A DNA stretch of 64,000 bases, taken from assembly GCF_026339955.1 (NCBI RefSeq), contig NZ_JAPEPW010000001.1, positions 5,575,001 to 5,639,000 of the forward strand, in the 5' to 3' direction. Each line of letters begins with the position of its first letter. The first letter of the stretch is position 1. This DNA is from Streptomyces sp. NBC_01549. Its GTDB lineage: Bacteria; Actinomycetota; Actinomycetes; Streptomycetales; Streptomycetaceae. Under the pieces are notes generated by a model, which ran no database searches, had not been told where the DNA came from, and was given only the letters and a program-made list of their open reading frames with translations. Positions 33,997 through 42,472 of this stretch are shown one piece after another. The translations under genes and the position numbers were made by a program.

Positions 33997-34860
33997 CTAC
34001 GAGTCGCCGTCGGTGCCGCTCGTGGCGGCGAAGTCGCCCGCCACCGACAGTGTGCTGTCGGTGGTCCTCGCGTCCGCCGAGTAGCGGTCGTCCTTGGCGT
34101 CCCGGCCGCCGCGGGTGTGGTTGTACTGGCCCGCGAAGACCCACTGGCCGGCCGCGAGGGTGTGACCGTCCTTGAGCACCCAGGTGTAGACGAGGAAGCC
34201 GTCCTTCTCGGCGACCGTCGTCGTGAAGTCGCTCTCGGGTGCCGAGCGCCAGGAGCCCGCGTCGCTGACCCCGCCGGTCTGCTTGATCTTCAACTCGACG
34301 GTGAGCGAGGTGAGTTTGCCGGCGTTCTTCAGGGTCACGTCGCTCTGCGCCCAGAAGTCGTTGCTGTGCGGATCGACCGAGCCGTCGGACCACAGCGAGC
34401 CGTCCTGGTCGCCCGAGGCGGGCGCCTTGGGCGCGGCGGGCGAGGACTTCGCGGCCGAGGGTGTGTCCGAGGGGGAGGCGCTTGCCTTGCCGGACGGCTT
34501 CGAGGCGCCCGAGGTGTGCGAGGGGTGCGGCACGACGGGCGCGCGGCTCGTCGCGTCCGGGGAGACGACCGGGGTCGGCGAGACCGCGACCGTCTGCTGC
34601 GGCGGGCTGTTCTCCTGCACCGCCGCGGCCACCCAGTAGCCGCCGACCGCGAGGACGCCCGCGACCGCGGCCGTGGCGCCCGCGACCCGCGCCCAGCCGA
34701 GCACCGGCCCACGCGCCGCGCGCCGGGGACGACGCTCGGAGGCGCCGGACATCCCGCGCTCGACCCGGGCCAGGATGCGCGCGCGGTCGGGCTCGTGCGC
34801 CTCGGCCGCCTCGTGCAGCCTGGCGCGCAGCTCGTCGGGCACGTCCTGCGCCTTCCTCAT
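33997..34860 (-). CDS. single-pass membrane protein paired with sigma factor
   Basis: 287 residues. The cytoplasmic N-terminus (about 1-50: DELRARLHEAAEAHEPDRARILARVERG) precedes one membrane helix (VAGATAAVAGVLAVGGYWVAA, about 55-80). A long Ser/Pro/Thr-rich extracellular spacer (about 85-150) leads to a C-terminal beta-type domain (about 150-287) with KNAGKLTSLTVELKIKQTGG. It overlaps the sigma gene by four bases (ATGA). Its layout suggests an anti-sigma-like or sensor partner, but no zinc-anti-sigma HxxxCxxC motif is present, so this is inference. Confidence 0.7.
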   Translation of the reverse strand: MRKAQDVPDELRARLHEAAEAHEPDRARILARVERGMSGASERRPRRAARGPVLGWARVAGATAAVAGVLAVGGYWVAAAVQENSPPQQTVAVSPTPVVSPDATSRAPVVPHPSHTSGASKPSGKASASPSDTPSAAKSSPAAPKAPASGDQDGSLWSDGSVDPHSNDFWAQSDVTLKNAGKLTSLTVELKIKQTGGVSDAGSWRSAPESDFTTTVAEKDGFLVYTWVLKDGHTLAAGQWVFAGQYNHTRGGRDAKDDRYSADARTTDSTLSVAGDFAATSGTDGDS

Positions 34861-35423
34861 CGGTCCCTTCCTCCGGCTCCACCCGTGGGCAGCACACCGG
34901 CGTGCACCCGCATCGGCGCCTCGTCGGTGCCGAGGAGCCGCTTCAGTTCGGCCATGCCCTTCGACGTCTGGGACTTAACCGTACCCACGGAAACACCGAG
35001 GGCGAGCGCCGTGTCCTTCTCCGAGAGGTCGAAGGCGTGCCGAAGCACGACACACGCGCGCTTGCGGAACGGCAGCCGGCGCAGCGCCTCCTGGACATCG
35101 ATCGTCCCCGCTATGTCGGGGTTCTCGGTCTTGTCCTCGCGCTGCGACCAGAACAGTGTGATCCGTCTGCGCTCGCGCACCGCGCTGCGGATCCGGGTGC
35201 GGGCCAGGTTCGCGACGACACCGCGGGCGTACGCCACCGGGTGGTCGGCCGCGCGCACCCGGTCCCAGCGGTGCCACAGCGCGAGCAGCGCGTCGGCCGC
35301 CAGATCGTCGGCGGCGTCCGCCTCGCCGGTCAACAGATGGGCGAAGCGGGCGAGTTCGGCGTGGTGCCGCTCGAAGAAGGCGTGGAACTCCACGGAGGCT
35401 GCGTCGTCGACGACAGTGCCCAC
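34857..35423 (-). CDS. SigE-family (ECF) RNA polymerase sigma factor
   Basis: 188 residues from GTG 35423 with AAGGAGAGG in front. Region 2 is HHAELARFAHLLTGEADAADDL...LLALWHRWDRV. Region 4 is RRLPFRKRACVVLRHAFDLS and ALGVSVGTVKSQTSKGMAEL, matching the SigE-like actinobacterial subgroup. It would direct RNA polymerase to a limited promoter set; the regulon is unknown. The adjacent membrane protein is co-transcribed. Proximity to pectin lyases may or may not be meaningful. Confidence 0.9.
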   Translation of the reverse strand: MGTVVDDAASVEFHAFFERHHAELARFAHLLTGEADAADDLAADALLALWHRWDRVRAADHPVAYARGVVANLARTRIRSAVRERRRITLFWSQREDKTENPDIAGTIDVQEALRRLPFRKRACVVLRHAFDLSEKDTALALGVSVGTVKSQTSKGMAELKRLLGTDEAPMRVHAGVLPTGGAGGRDR

Positions 35424-35683
35424 GGGATACCTCTCCTTGCTGCGGCTTTTGAGCGACCCGTGCGGGTGCGTGCGTATACGGCCCCGTGCGCCACCCGTGA
35501 AGAAATGGTGCCCCTGTGGGGCGAGATGCGTGAGCGTACCAGCGATCCGTACAGGGCTTCGAACAGCGTATGGCGGGCCGAACTTGATTCCGTAACACGG
35601 TGAAAACCTGAAAGCGGTTCAACGCGGGAACAATCCAGCCAGCATCCGCACACCCAGCACGCAGGTCACAAGGAGTATCAGCC

Positions 35684-37135
35684 ATGTCCGAATCGCAGAA
35701 GGTGGCCGACCGGCCAAGTGCCGTGCCACCAGCGGCGAACAGCGTCGACCGGTTCTTCAGAATCTCCGAACGGGGCTCCACCTTCGGCCGGGAGATACGT
35801 GGCGGATTCGCCACGTTCTTCACCATGGCCTACATCCTTGTCCTGAACCCGATCATCCTCGGGAGCGCCAAGGACAAGTTCGGCCACCAGCTCGACAGCG
35901 CCCAACTCGTCACGGCCACCGCCCTGGTGGCCGCGGTGATGACCGTCATCATGGGCGTGGGCGGCAATCTTCCCCTCGCGATCGCGGCGGGCCTCGGCCT
36001 GAACGCCGTCGTCGCCTTCCAGATCGCCCCGCTGATGAGCTGGCCCGACGCGATGGGCCTGGTGGTCATCGAAGGCGTGATCATCTGCGTACTGGTGCTC
36101 ACCGGACTGCGCGAAGCCGTCATGAACGCCATCCCGCAACCGCTGAAGCACGCCATCGGTGTGGGCATCGGACTCTTCATCGCCTTCATCGGCTTCGTGG
36201 ACGCCGGTTTCGTCAGCCGCATCCCGGACGTCGCGAACACCACCGTGCCGGTGCAGTTGGGCGCGACCGGTTCGCTGATCGGCTGGCCCGTGCTGGTCTT
36301 CTGTCTCGGCGTGCTGCTCACCATCGGATTGATGGCACGCAAGGTCAAGGGCGCCATCCTGATCAGCATCGTGACGATGACCGTGGTCGCCGTGATCATC
36401 AACTCGGCCGCGGACATCAAGAGTTGGGGCCTGACCACACCGAAGATCCCCTCCGACGTGGTGGCCACCCCGGACTTCGGTCTCGTCGGTCACTTCAGTC
36501 TGTTCGGCGGCTTCGGCGAGACCGGCGCCCTGACCGTCGTCCTGCTGATCTTCACCCTGATCCTGTCGGACTTCTTCGACGCCATGGGCACGATCGTCGG
36601 CATCAGCGCCGAGGCCGGACTGCTCGACGAGGAGGGCAAGGTGCCCGGCATCGGCCGGGTGCTGTTCATCGACGGCGCCGCGGCGGTCGCGGGCGGCGCG
36701 GCCTCCGCCTCGTCCAACACCGCTTACATCGAGTCCGCCGCCGGCGTCGGCGAGGGTTCGCGCACCGGCTTCTCGAACCTGATCACCGGCGGCATGTTCG
36801 CCCTCGCCCTGTTCCTGACCCCGCTGCTCACCATCGTTCCGCTCCAGGCGGCCGCCCCCGCCCTGGTCGCGGTCGGCTTCCTGATGATGACGCAGGTCAA
36901 GCACATCGAATGGGACAGCTACGAGATCGCGATCCCCGCGTTCCTGACCATCGCGGCGATGCCGTTCACGTACTCGATCACCAACGGCATCGGGGCCGGC
37001 TTCGTCGCCTACGTCGTGATCAAGGCGGTGCTCGGCAAGATCCGCGAGGTCCACTGGCTGCTGTGGGCCGTGTCGGCGCTGTTCCTGGTGTACTTCGCGA
37101 TCGATCCCGTGAGGCAGCTGTTCGGCGTGAAGTGA
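35684..37135 (+). CDS. NCS2 family purine permease (AzgA/GhxP-like)
   Basis: 483 residues with about 12-14 helices. Conserved family stretches are RGGFATFFTMAYILVLNP, GGNLPLAIAAGLGLNAVVAF, FDAMGTIVGISAEAGLLDE and ASASSNTAYIESAAGVGEG. These proteins are proton symporters for hypoxanthine, guanine or adenine. The gene is divergent from the sigma factor (about 260 bp between) and ends at a strong terminator. No purine riboswitch is visible upstream. Confidence 0.92.
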   Translation: MSESQKVADRPSAVPPAANSVDRFFRISERGSTFGREIRGGFATFFTMAYILVLNPIILGSAKDKFGHQLDSAQLVTATALVAAVMTVIMGVGGNLPLAIAAGLGLNAVVAFQIAPLMSWPDAMGLVVIEGVIICVLVLTGLREAVMNAIPQPLKHAIGVGIGLFIAFIGFVDAGFVSRIPDVANTTVPVQLGATGSLIGWPVLVFCLGVLLTIGLMARKVKGAILISIVTMTVVAVIINSAADIKSWGLTTPKIPSDVVATPDFGLVGHFSLFGGFGETGALTVVLLIFTLILSDFFDAMGTIVGISAEAGLLDEEGKVPGIGRVLFIDGAAAVAGGAASASSNTAYIESAAGVGEGSRTGFSNLITGGMFALALFLTPLLTIVPLQAAAPALVAVGFLMMTQVKHIEWDSYEIAIPAFLTIAAMPFTYSITNGIGAGFVAYVVIKAVLGKIREVHWLLWAVSALFLVYFAIDPVRQLFGVK

Positions 37136-37164
37136 CCGTACGGCCGTGAAGTGACCCTACGAAG

Positions 37165-37199
37165 GAAGGGCCGCCCCCAGGGGTGCGGGGCGGCCCTTC
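37165..37199. terminator. bidirectional hairpin terminator
   Basis: A perfect stem GAAGGGCCGCCCC / GGGGCGGCCCTTC with a 9-base loop, between the convergent NCS2 permease and penicillin-binding protein genes. Confidence 0.85.
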
Positions 37200-37214
37200 G
37201 TCGTGCGCGGTGCC

Positions 37215-38666
37215 TCAGTTCTTCAGCGCCGCCCGCATCATGGCCTTGGCCACCGGCGCCGCCAGGCCGTTGCCGCTGACCTCGGACCTCGCCGCGTCGG
37301 ACTGCTCGACGATGACCGCCACGGCGACCTCCTTGCCGTTCGAGTCGGACTTCGCGTACGACGTGAACCAGGCGTACGGCGTCTTGCTGTTCTTCTCGCC
37401 GTGCTGGGCCGTACCCGTCTTGCCGCCCACCGTCGCGCCGGAGATCTTCGCGTTCGTGCCCGTGCCCTCGGTGACGACCGTCTGCATCGCGGACTGGAGC
37501 TGCTCGGCGGTCGTCGAGCTGACGATCTCCTTGGTCTGGGCGCTGTCGTCGTAGTTCTTCACGACATCGCCGCTCGCGTCACTGGTCTGCGACACCATGT
37601 GCGGCGAGACCAGCTTGCCGCCGTTGGAGATGGCGGCAGACACCATGGCCATCTGCAGCGGGGTCGCCGTGACGTCGTACTGGCCGATGCCGGTCAGCGC
37701 CGTGGACGACTCGTCCATGTCCGAGGGGTAGACGCTCGGGTACGCCCGTACCGGCACGTCCTGCGAGGTGTCGTTGAAGCCGAACTTCTCCGCCATCGCC
37801 TTGACCTTGTCCTGCCCGAGGTCGACGGCCATCTTCGCGAAGACGTTGTTGCACGAGTACTGCAGCGCCACCCGGATCGAGGCGTTCTTGCAGGGCGCGG
37901 AGGCGCTCTCGTTCGAAAGGTCGGTCCTCGTGTTCGGCAGTGTGTACGGGTTCGGGCTGTCCGTGCCGGTGTCCACGTCCTTGTACAGCCCGTCCTCCAG
38001 CGCCGCCGCGGCGACCACCAGCTTGAACGTCGACCCCGGGGGCAGCGGCTGGCGCAGCGCCCGGTTGGTCATCGGCTTGTCCGCGTCCTTCGTCAGCTTC
38101 GTCCAGGCGGCGGAGTCACCGGCGCTCAGCTGCGAGGGGTCGTACGACGGAGTGGAGACGACCGCGAGGATCTTGCCGTTCGTCGGGTCGATCGCGACGG
38201 CCCCGCCCTTCTTGCTGCCGAGCGCCGCGTACGCCGCCTTCTGCACGTCCGGGTCGATGGTCGTGACCACGTCACCAGGACTGGCGCGCTTGTCGGTGAT
38301 CGTGTCCAGGGGGTTCTTCAGCTGGGTGTCCGTACCGTCGAGCAGATTCTTGTAGACGCCCTCCAGCTGGGTGGCCCCGAACACCTGGGAGCTGTAGCCC
38401 GTGACCGCCGCGTACAGACTGCCGTCGGTGTACGTCCGCTTGTACTTGAGGTCGCTGCCCTTCGTCTGCGCGGAGCCGGTGATCGCCCGGCCGGCCACGA
38501 TGATGTTCCCGAGCGGGTTCGCGTACTGCTCGATCGCGTTCCGTCGGTTGTGCTTGTCGTCCGCGAGTGCCTGGCCGTCGTAGAACTGCACCCAGGTCGC
38601 CCTGATCAGCAGGGAGAGCACGAGCAGCAGAGTGAAGACGGCGGCACGCCTGATCGTCTTGTTCAT
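37215..38666 (-). CDS. class B penicillin-binding protein (PbpA-type transpeptidase)
   Basis: 483 residues. One N-terminal membrane anchor (AAVFTLLLVLSLLIRATWVQF) is followed by a dimerisation domain and a transpeptidase domain with the serine triad: S212-T-F-K (PPGSTFK), S271-C-N, and K416-T-G. It cross-links peptidoglycan at the outer face of the membrane. Its length and order match PbpA of the FtsW/RodA-PbpA set, but it stands alone here, so it is an extra paralog. The ribosome binding site before ATG 38666 is weak. Confidence 0.9.
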   Translation of the reverse strand: MNKTIRRAAVFTLLLVLSLLIRATWVQFYDGQALADDKHNRRNAIEQYANPLGNIIVAGRAITGSAQTKGSDLKYKRTYTDGSLYAAVTGYSSQVFGATQLEGVYKNLLDGTDTQLKNPLDTITDKRASPGDVVTTIDPDVQKAAYAALGSKKGGAVAIDPTNGKILAVVSTPSYDPSQLSAGDSAAWTKLTKDADKPMTNRALRQPLPPGSTFKLVVAAAALEDGLYKDVDTGTDSPNPYTLPNTRTDLSNESASAPCKNASIRVALQYSCNNVFAKMAVDLGQDKVKAMAEKFGFNDTSQDVPVRAYPSVYPSDMDESSTALTGIGQYDVTATPLQMAMVSAAISNGGKLVSPHMVSQTSDASGDVVKNYDDSAQTKEIVSSTTAEQLQSAMQTVVTEGTGTNAKISGATVGGKTGTAQHGEKNSKTPYAWFTSYAKSDSNGKEVAVAVIVEQSDAARSEVSGNGLAAPVAKAMMRAALKN

Positions 38667-38745
38667 CCCGCCCAGAAGGACGGCGGGCGGGAGTGAAACG
38701 TTCCCTTCCGCCCGTATTTCTCATACGCCCTTCATGAAGCCCGGC

Positions 38746-39216
38746 TCAGCCTTCCAGGGTGAGGACGACCTCGTCCGTCTCCTCGCCGCGGGCGTGCGCG
38801 TACCCCCGGTCGTTCGCGGTCACCCGGAACCCGCACTTCTCCAGGACCCGCCGCGACCCCGCGTTGTCGCTCGCCGCCCGTGCGTACAGGGGGCGCTCGG
38901 GCACCACGGCCAGCAGGTCCCGCAGCGCGGCCGTCGCGATGCCCCGGCCCCAGTACGCCCGGTCGATCCAGTAGGTGACCTCGCGCTCGCCGGGCTCCCC
39001 GTACACCGCGGCGCTGCCCACGACATCGCCGTCCGCGAGGATCGTGCGCAGGACGGCGGACGAGGCGCGCACACGCTTCCAGTGGGCGTCGAAGGCGTCC
39101 CGGTCGGCCGGGTCCTCGGGGGTGAACGCGGCCATCCGGAGGGACTCGGGGTCGTTCATCTGCCGGTAGAAGACCGGCAGGTCGCTGTCGTGGACCGGGC
39201 GGAGCGCGATCTCCAT
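38746..39216 (-). CDS. GNAT family N-acetyltransferase
   Basis: 156 residues. The RimJ/RimL-like acetyltransferase fold has the acetyl-CoA loop YWGRGIATAAL and SDNAGSRRVLEKCGFRV. N-terminal MEIALRPVHDSDLPVFYRQM is typical. The substrate (amine or protein N-terminus) is unknown. It lies three bases downstream of the IclR gene on the same strand and is probably co-transcribed with it. Confidence 0.88.
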   Translation of the reverse strand: MEIALRPVHDSDLPVFYRQMNDPESLRMAAFTPEDPADRDAFDAHWKRVRASSAVLRTILADGDVVGSAAVYGEPGEREVTYWIDRAYWGRGIATAALRDLLAVVPERPLYARAASDNAGSRRVLEKCGFRVTANDRGYAHARGEETDEVVLTLEG

Positions 39217-39219
39217 GGT

Positions 39220-39993
39220 TCAGAGCCTCCGGGTGGCGAGCGTCAGCCGGTCGCGGGCGTCGAAGAGGGCGTCCTTGACCATCTGCTCGTGCGCGGGGGT
39301 GAGCCGGGCCACCGGGACCGAGCAGCTGATCGCGTCCCGGGCGGGGGTGCGGTAGGGGATCGCGACGCCGAAGCAGCGCAGCCCCAGCGTGTTCTCCTCG
39401 CGGTCCACGGCGAAGCCCTGTTCCCGGACCTGGTGCAGCTCCTCGATGAGCTTCTCCCGGTCGGTGATCGTGTGCTCGGTCAGGGCGGGGAGCGTCTCGG
39501 GCAGCATCTTGCGGACCTGCTCGTCGGTGTGGGTGGCGAGCAGCGCCTTGCCGAGCGAGGTCGAGTGCGCGGGGAGCCGACGGCCCACCCGGGTGAAGGG
39601 GCGCAGGTAGTGCTGCGACTGGCGGGTGGCCAGGTACACGACGTTCGTACCGTCCAGACGCGCCAGGTGGATGGTCTCCGTGGTGTCGTCGGAGAGCCGG
39701 TCCAGGGTCGGGCGGGCCGCGGCGACCACCTCGTCGCCGTCGATGTACGAGGTGCCGACCAGCAGGGCCCGTACGCCGATGCCGTACCGCGTGCCCGTCG
39801 CGTCCGTCTCGACCCAGCCGAGCTCCACAAGGGTGCGCAGCAGCATGTAGAGGCTGGATTTCGGATAACCGACGGCCTCCTGGACCGCCGCCAGGGAGTG
39901 CATACCGGGCCGGCCCGCGAAGTACTCGAGCAATTCCACGGTCCGTACCGCGGACTTGACCTGCGCTCCGCCGCCTGTCTCGCCTGCCGACAT
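39220..39993 (-). CDS. IclR family transcriptional regulator
   Basis: 257 residues. The N-terminal winged helix is HSLAAVQEAVGYPKSSLYMLLRTL. The C-terminal IclR effector domain contains LPAHSTSLGKALLAT, VDREENTLGLRCFGVAI and ISCSVPV. It is divergent from the alpha-ketoglutarate-semialdehyde dehydrogenase with an inverted repeat between them, so it probably controls that gene in response to a sugar acid. ATG 39993 is chosen; another in-frame ATG at 40074 would put the N-terminus over the operator. Confidence 0.92.
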   Translation of the reverse strand: MSAGETGGGAQVKSAVRTVELLEYFAGRPGMHSLAAVQEAVGYPKSSLYMLLRTLVELGWVETDATGTRYGIGVRALLVGTSYIDGDEVVAAARPTLDRLSDDTTETIHLARLDGTNVVYLATRQSQHYLRPFTRVGRRLPAHSTSLGKALLATHTDEQVRKMLPETLPALTEHTITDREKLIEELHQVREQGFAVDREENTLGLRCFGVAIPYRTPARDAISCSVPVARLTPAHEQMVKDALFDARDRLTLATRRL

Positions 39994-40056
39994 CGCCCTT
40001 GACCCCCTTGTTCGACTGGAAATAGTCTCCGCATCATATTCACCATCAGAGACAGC

Positions 40057-40072
40057 GTTCAGTATATCGAAC
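40057..40072. promoter_or_regulatory. candidate IclR operator GTTC-N8-GAAC
   Basis: Inverted repeat GTTCAGTATATCGAAC in the 131-bp divergent gap between the IclR gene and the aldehyde dehydrogenase. The AT-rich centre and palindromic TATA fit IclR-type sites. Confidence 0.5.
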
Positions 40073-40124
40073 ACCGCTGGTGAGTGACACGAGAACTACG
40101 GCATTACATCTGGAGGAACCCGCG

Positions 40125-41654
40125 GTGGCAGCAGCACCAGTCTGGAGTGTCGACCCCCGTACCGGGAAGCAGCGCGAGCAGGTTGCGGTGGAGGCTACAG
40201 CCCAGGAGGTCGACGAGGCTGTCCGTGCCGCGCACGCCGCCCGGGGATCCCTCGCCGACCGCACCGTGCGCGCCGCCTTCCTGAGGACCGCCGCGGACCT
40301 GCTCGAAGCGGCCAAGGAACAGCTCGTCGAGGCCGCCGACGCGGAGACCGCGCTCGGCCCGGTCCGGCTCACCGGCGAACTCGCCCGCACCTGCTACCAG
40401 CTGCGGGCCTTCGGCGGCATCGTCGACGAGGGCGCGTTCCTCGACGTCGTCATCAACCACCCCGACGACACGGCGGCCCCGCCGATCCCGGACCTGCGCC
40501 GCTACAAGGTGCCGCTGGGCGTCGTCGCCGTCTACTCCGCCTCGAACTTCCCCTTCGCGTTCTCCGTCGCCGGCGGCGACACCGCGAGCGCGCTGGCGGC
40601 CGGCTGCCCGGTCGTGGTCAAGGCGCACCCCGACCACCCGGCGCTCTCCGAGCTGGTCGCGGCCGTACTGCGGCGCGCCGCCGCCCGGCACGACATCCCG
40701 GCCGGTGTCGTCGGCCTCGTGCACGGCTTCGAGGCGGGCGTCGAGCTGGTCAAGCACCCGCTGATCGCGGCGGCCGGGTTCACCGGTTCCGTCCGCGGCG
40801 GCCGTGCCCTGTTCGACGCGGCGGCCGCGCGCCCCGTGCCGATCCCCTTCCACGGCGAGCTGGGCTCCCTCAACCCCGTCGTGATCACCGAGGCCGCGGC
40901 GGCCGAGCGCGGCGAGGCGATCGGCGCCGGGCTCGCGGGCTCGATGACGCTGGGCGTCGGCCAGTTCTGCGTGAAGCCGGGCCTGGTCCTGGCCCCCGCG
41001 GGCGCGGCGGGCGACCGCCTGTTGAAGTCCCTGACCGACGCCGTCAGCGACACCGACGCGGGCGTCCTGCTGGACCACCGCATGCGCGACAACTTCATCG
41101 CGGGTGTCGCCGAGCGGGCCGAACTCCCCGACGTGGAGTCGCCGGTGACCCCCGGTGCGGGCGGCGAGCACACGGTGAGCCCCGGCTTCCTGACCGTGCC
41201 CGCGCACAAGCTCGCCACCGAGGGCGAGCACGACCTGCTCCTGGAGGAGTGCTTCGGCCCGCTCACGGTCGTCGCCCGCTACGAGGACGAGTCCGAGGCC
41301 AGCGCGGTCCTCTCCCGTCTCCCCGGCAACCTCACCGCGACCGTGCAGTTGTCGACGGAGGAGGCGGCGGGCGAAGGCCGCGGCGCGGAGATCCTCGCCG
41401 AGCTGACGCCCCTCGCCGGGCGCGTCCTGGTCAACGGCTGGCCCACCGGTGTCGCCGTCGCTCCCGCCCAGCACCACGGCGGTCCCTACCCCGCGACGAC
41501 CTCGACCTCCACGTCGGTCGGTGGTACGGCGATCGAGCGCTGGCTGCGGCCGGTGGCGTACCAGAACACGCCGGAGGCGCTCCTGCCGCCGGAGCTGCGG
41601 GACGACAACCCGCTGGGGTTGCCGCGACGGTACGACGGCCGTCTGGAGCGGTAG
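40125..41654 (+). CDS. NADP-type aldehyde dehydrogenase, probable alpha-ketoglutarate semialdehyde dehydrogenase
   Basis: 509 residues. Catalytic Cys282 (GVGQFCVKPG), catalytic Glu245 (GELGSLNPVV), cofactor loop FTGSVRGG and Asn in SASNFPFAFSVAGGD match the KGSADH group of sugar-acid pathways. It should oxidise alpha-ketoglutarate semialdehyde to 2-oxoglutarate. GTG 40125 is preferred because GGAGGA lies seven bases before it; GTG 40080 gives a 15-residue extension without support. It is divergent from IclR. This is the common last step for the uronate and arabinonate enzymes at 6-14 kb. Confidence 0.85.
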   Translation: MAAAPVWSVDPRTGKQREQVAVEATAQEVDEAVRAAHAARGSLADRTVRAAFLRTAADLLEAAKEQLVEAADAETALGPVRLTGELARTCYQLRAFGGIVDEGAFLDVVINHPDDTAAPPIPDLRRYKVPLGVVAVYSASNFPFAFSVAGGDTASALAAGCPVVVKAHPDHPALSELVAAVLRRAAARHDIPAGVVGLVHGFEAGVELVKHPLIAAAGFTGSVRGGRALFDAAAARPVPIPFHGELGSLNPVVITEAAAAERGEAIGAGLAGSMTLGVGQFCVKPGLVLAPAGAAGDRLLKSLTDAVSDTDAGVLLDHRMRDNFIAGVAERAELPDVESPVTPGAGGEHTVSPGFLTVPAHKLATEGEHDLLLEECFGPLTVVARYEDESEASAVLSRLPGNLTATVQLSTEEAAGEGRGAEILAELTPLAGRVLVNGWPTGVAVAPAQHHGGPYPATTSTSTSVGGTAIERWLRPVAYQNTPEALLPPELRDDNPLGLPRRYDGRLER

Positions 41655-41709
41655 CGCTCCGCGGGTAGCGCCGTTGGGGTTGTGGTTGTTCGCCGGCTGC
41701 CGGGCCGTT

Positions 41710-41741
41710 GTGGCTGGTCGCGCCCACGCGGCGGAGCCGCA
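41710..41741. repeat. copy 2 of a 32-bp intergenic repeat
   Basis: Identical over 32 bp to 21482-21513. Here it is followed by a hairpin CGCGCCCC-TT-CGGGGCGCG type structure (41755-41773) that may terminate the aldehyde dehydrogenase transcript. Confidence 0.8.
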
Positions 41742-41798
41742 TATGTCACAGCCTCGCGCCCCTTCGGGGCGCGGGACCGGGCCTGAGAGGATTGGTGA

Positions 41799-42407
41799 AT
41801 GGACGTCGAACTCCCCGAACTTCCCTTTCCCCTCCGCACCTACGGGCCTGACGGGCACTGGTCGCACGAGGACGGGATCCTCACCGGCTGGGCCGGCCCC
41901 CGCCAGGACCGTTTCGTACCGCCCACCGACGAGGCACTGGACCCCGCCTCCGACGCGCCCCGCCTCCTGGGGGCGCCGGAGGGGGACTTCCAGCTGATCG
42001 CCCGCGTCACGGTCGGCTTCGGCGCGGCCTTCGACGCGGGGGTCCTCTACGTCCATGTGGGGGAACGGGCCTGGGCGAAGCTCTGCCTGGAGTACTCCCC
42101 GGACGTGCCCACCGTCTGCACGGTGGTCACCCGGGGGCACTCCGACGACGCCAACTCCTTCACCGTGGACGGCAGTTCCGTCTGGCTGCGGATCAGCCGC
42201 ACGGGGCGGGCGTTCGCCTTCCACGCCTCCCGCGACGGCAAGCGCTGGACCTTCATCCGCCTCTTCACCCTGGGTGACGAGAAGGAGACCTCCGACGCGC
42301 TCGTCGGTTTCATGACACAGTCGCCGATGGGGGAGGGGTGCGTGGTGACGTACGACGGCATCGAGTTCCGCCCGAACTGGCCCCAGGACCTGAGAGACGG
42401 CAGCTGA
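41799..42407 (+). CDS. DUF1349 family protein
   Basis: 202 residues of concanavalin-like beta-sandwich type. DUF1349 pieces are DFQLIARVTVGFGAAFDAGVLYV, WAKLCLEYSPD, WLRISRTGRAFAFHASRDGK and VGFMTQSPMGEG. The family (yeast Ygr-type and actinobacterial) has no clear enzyme activity; carbohydrate binding is plausible. ATG 41799 follows GAGAGGA. No signal peptide. Confidence 0.88.
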   Translation: MDVELPELPFPLRTYGPDGHWSHEDGILTGWAGPRQDRFVPPTDEALDPASDAPRLLGAPEGDFQLIARVTVGFGAAFDAGVLYVHVGERAWAKLCLEYSPDVPTVCTVVTRGHSDDANSFTVDGSSVWLRISRTGRAFAFHASRDGKRWTFIRLFTLGDEKETSDALVGFMTQSPMGEGCVVTYDGIEFRPNWPQDLRDGS

Positions 42408-42472
42408 CCGCGGGTGGGGGGGGCCGGCCGCGCGGCGGGAACCGTGGCCCCCACCACCACGTCTTCCGCTGC

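Noticed and set aside
33367..35595. A 742-codon open frame on the plus strand opposite PL3 and the sigma factor genes
   Set aside because: High-GC antisense frames stay open by codon bias; its product is Arg/Gly/Val-rich low-complexity sequence, whereas the minus strand gives recognised families.
35424..35683. Purine riboswitch before the NCS2 permease
   Set aside because: No recognisable conserved core or matching stems in the 260-bp gap.
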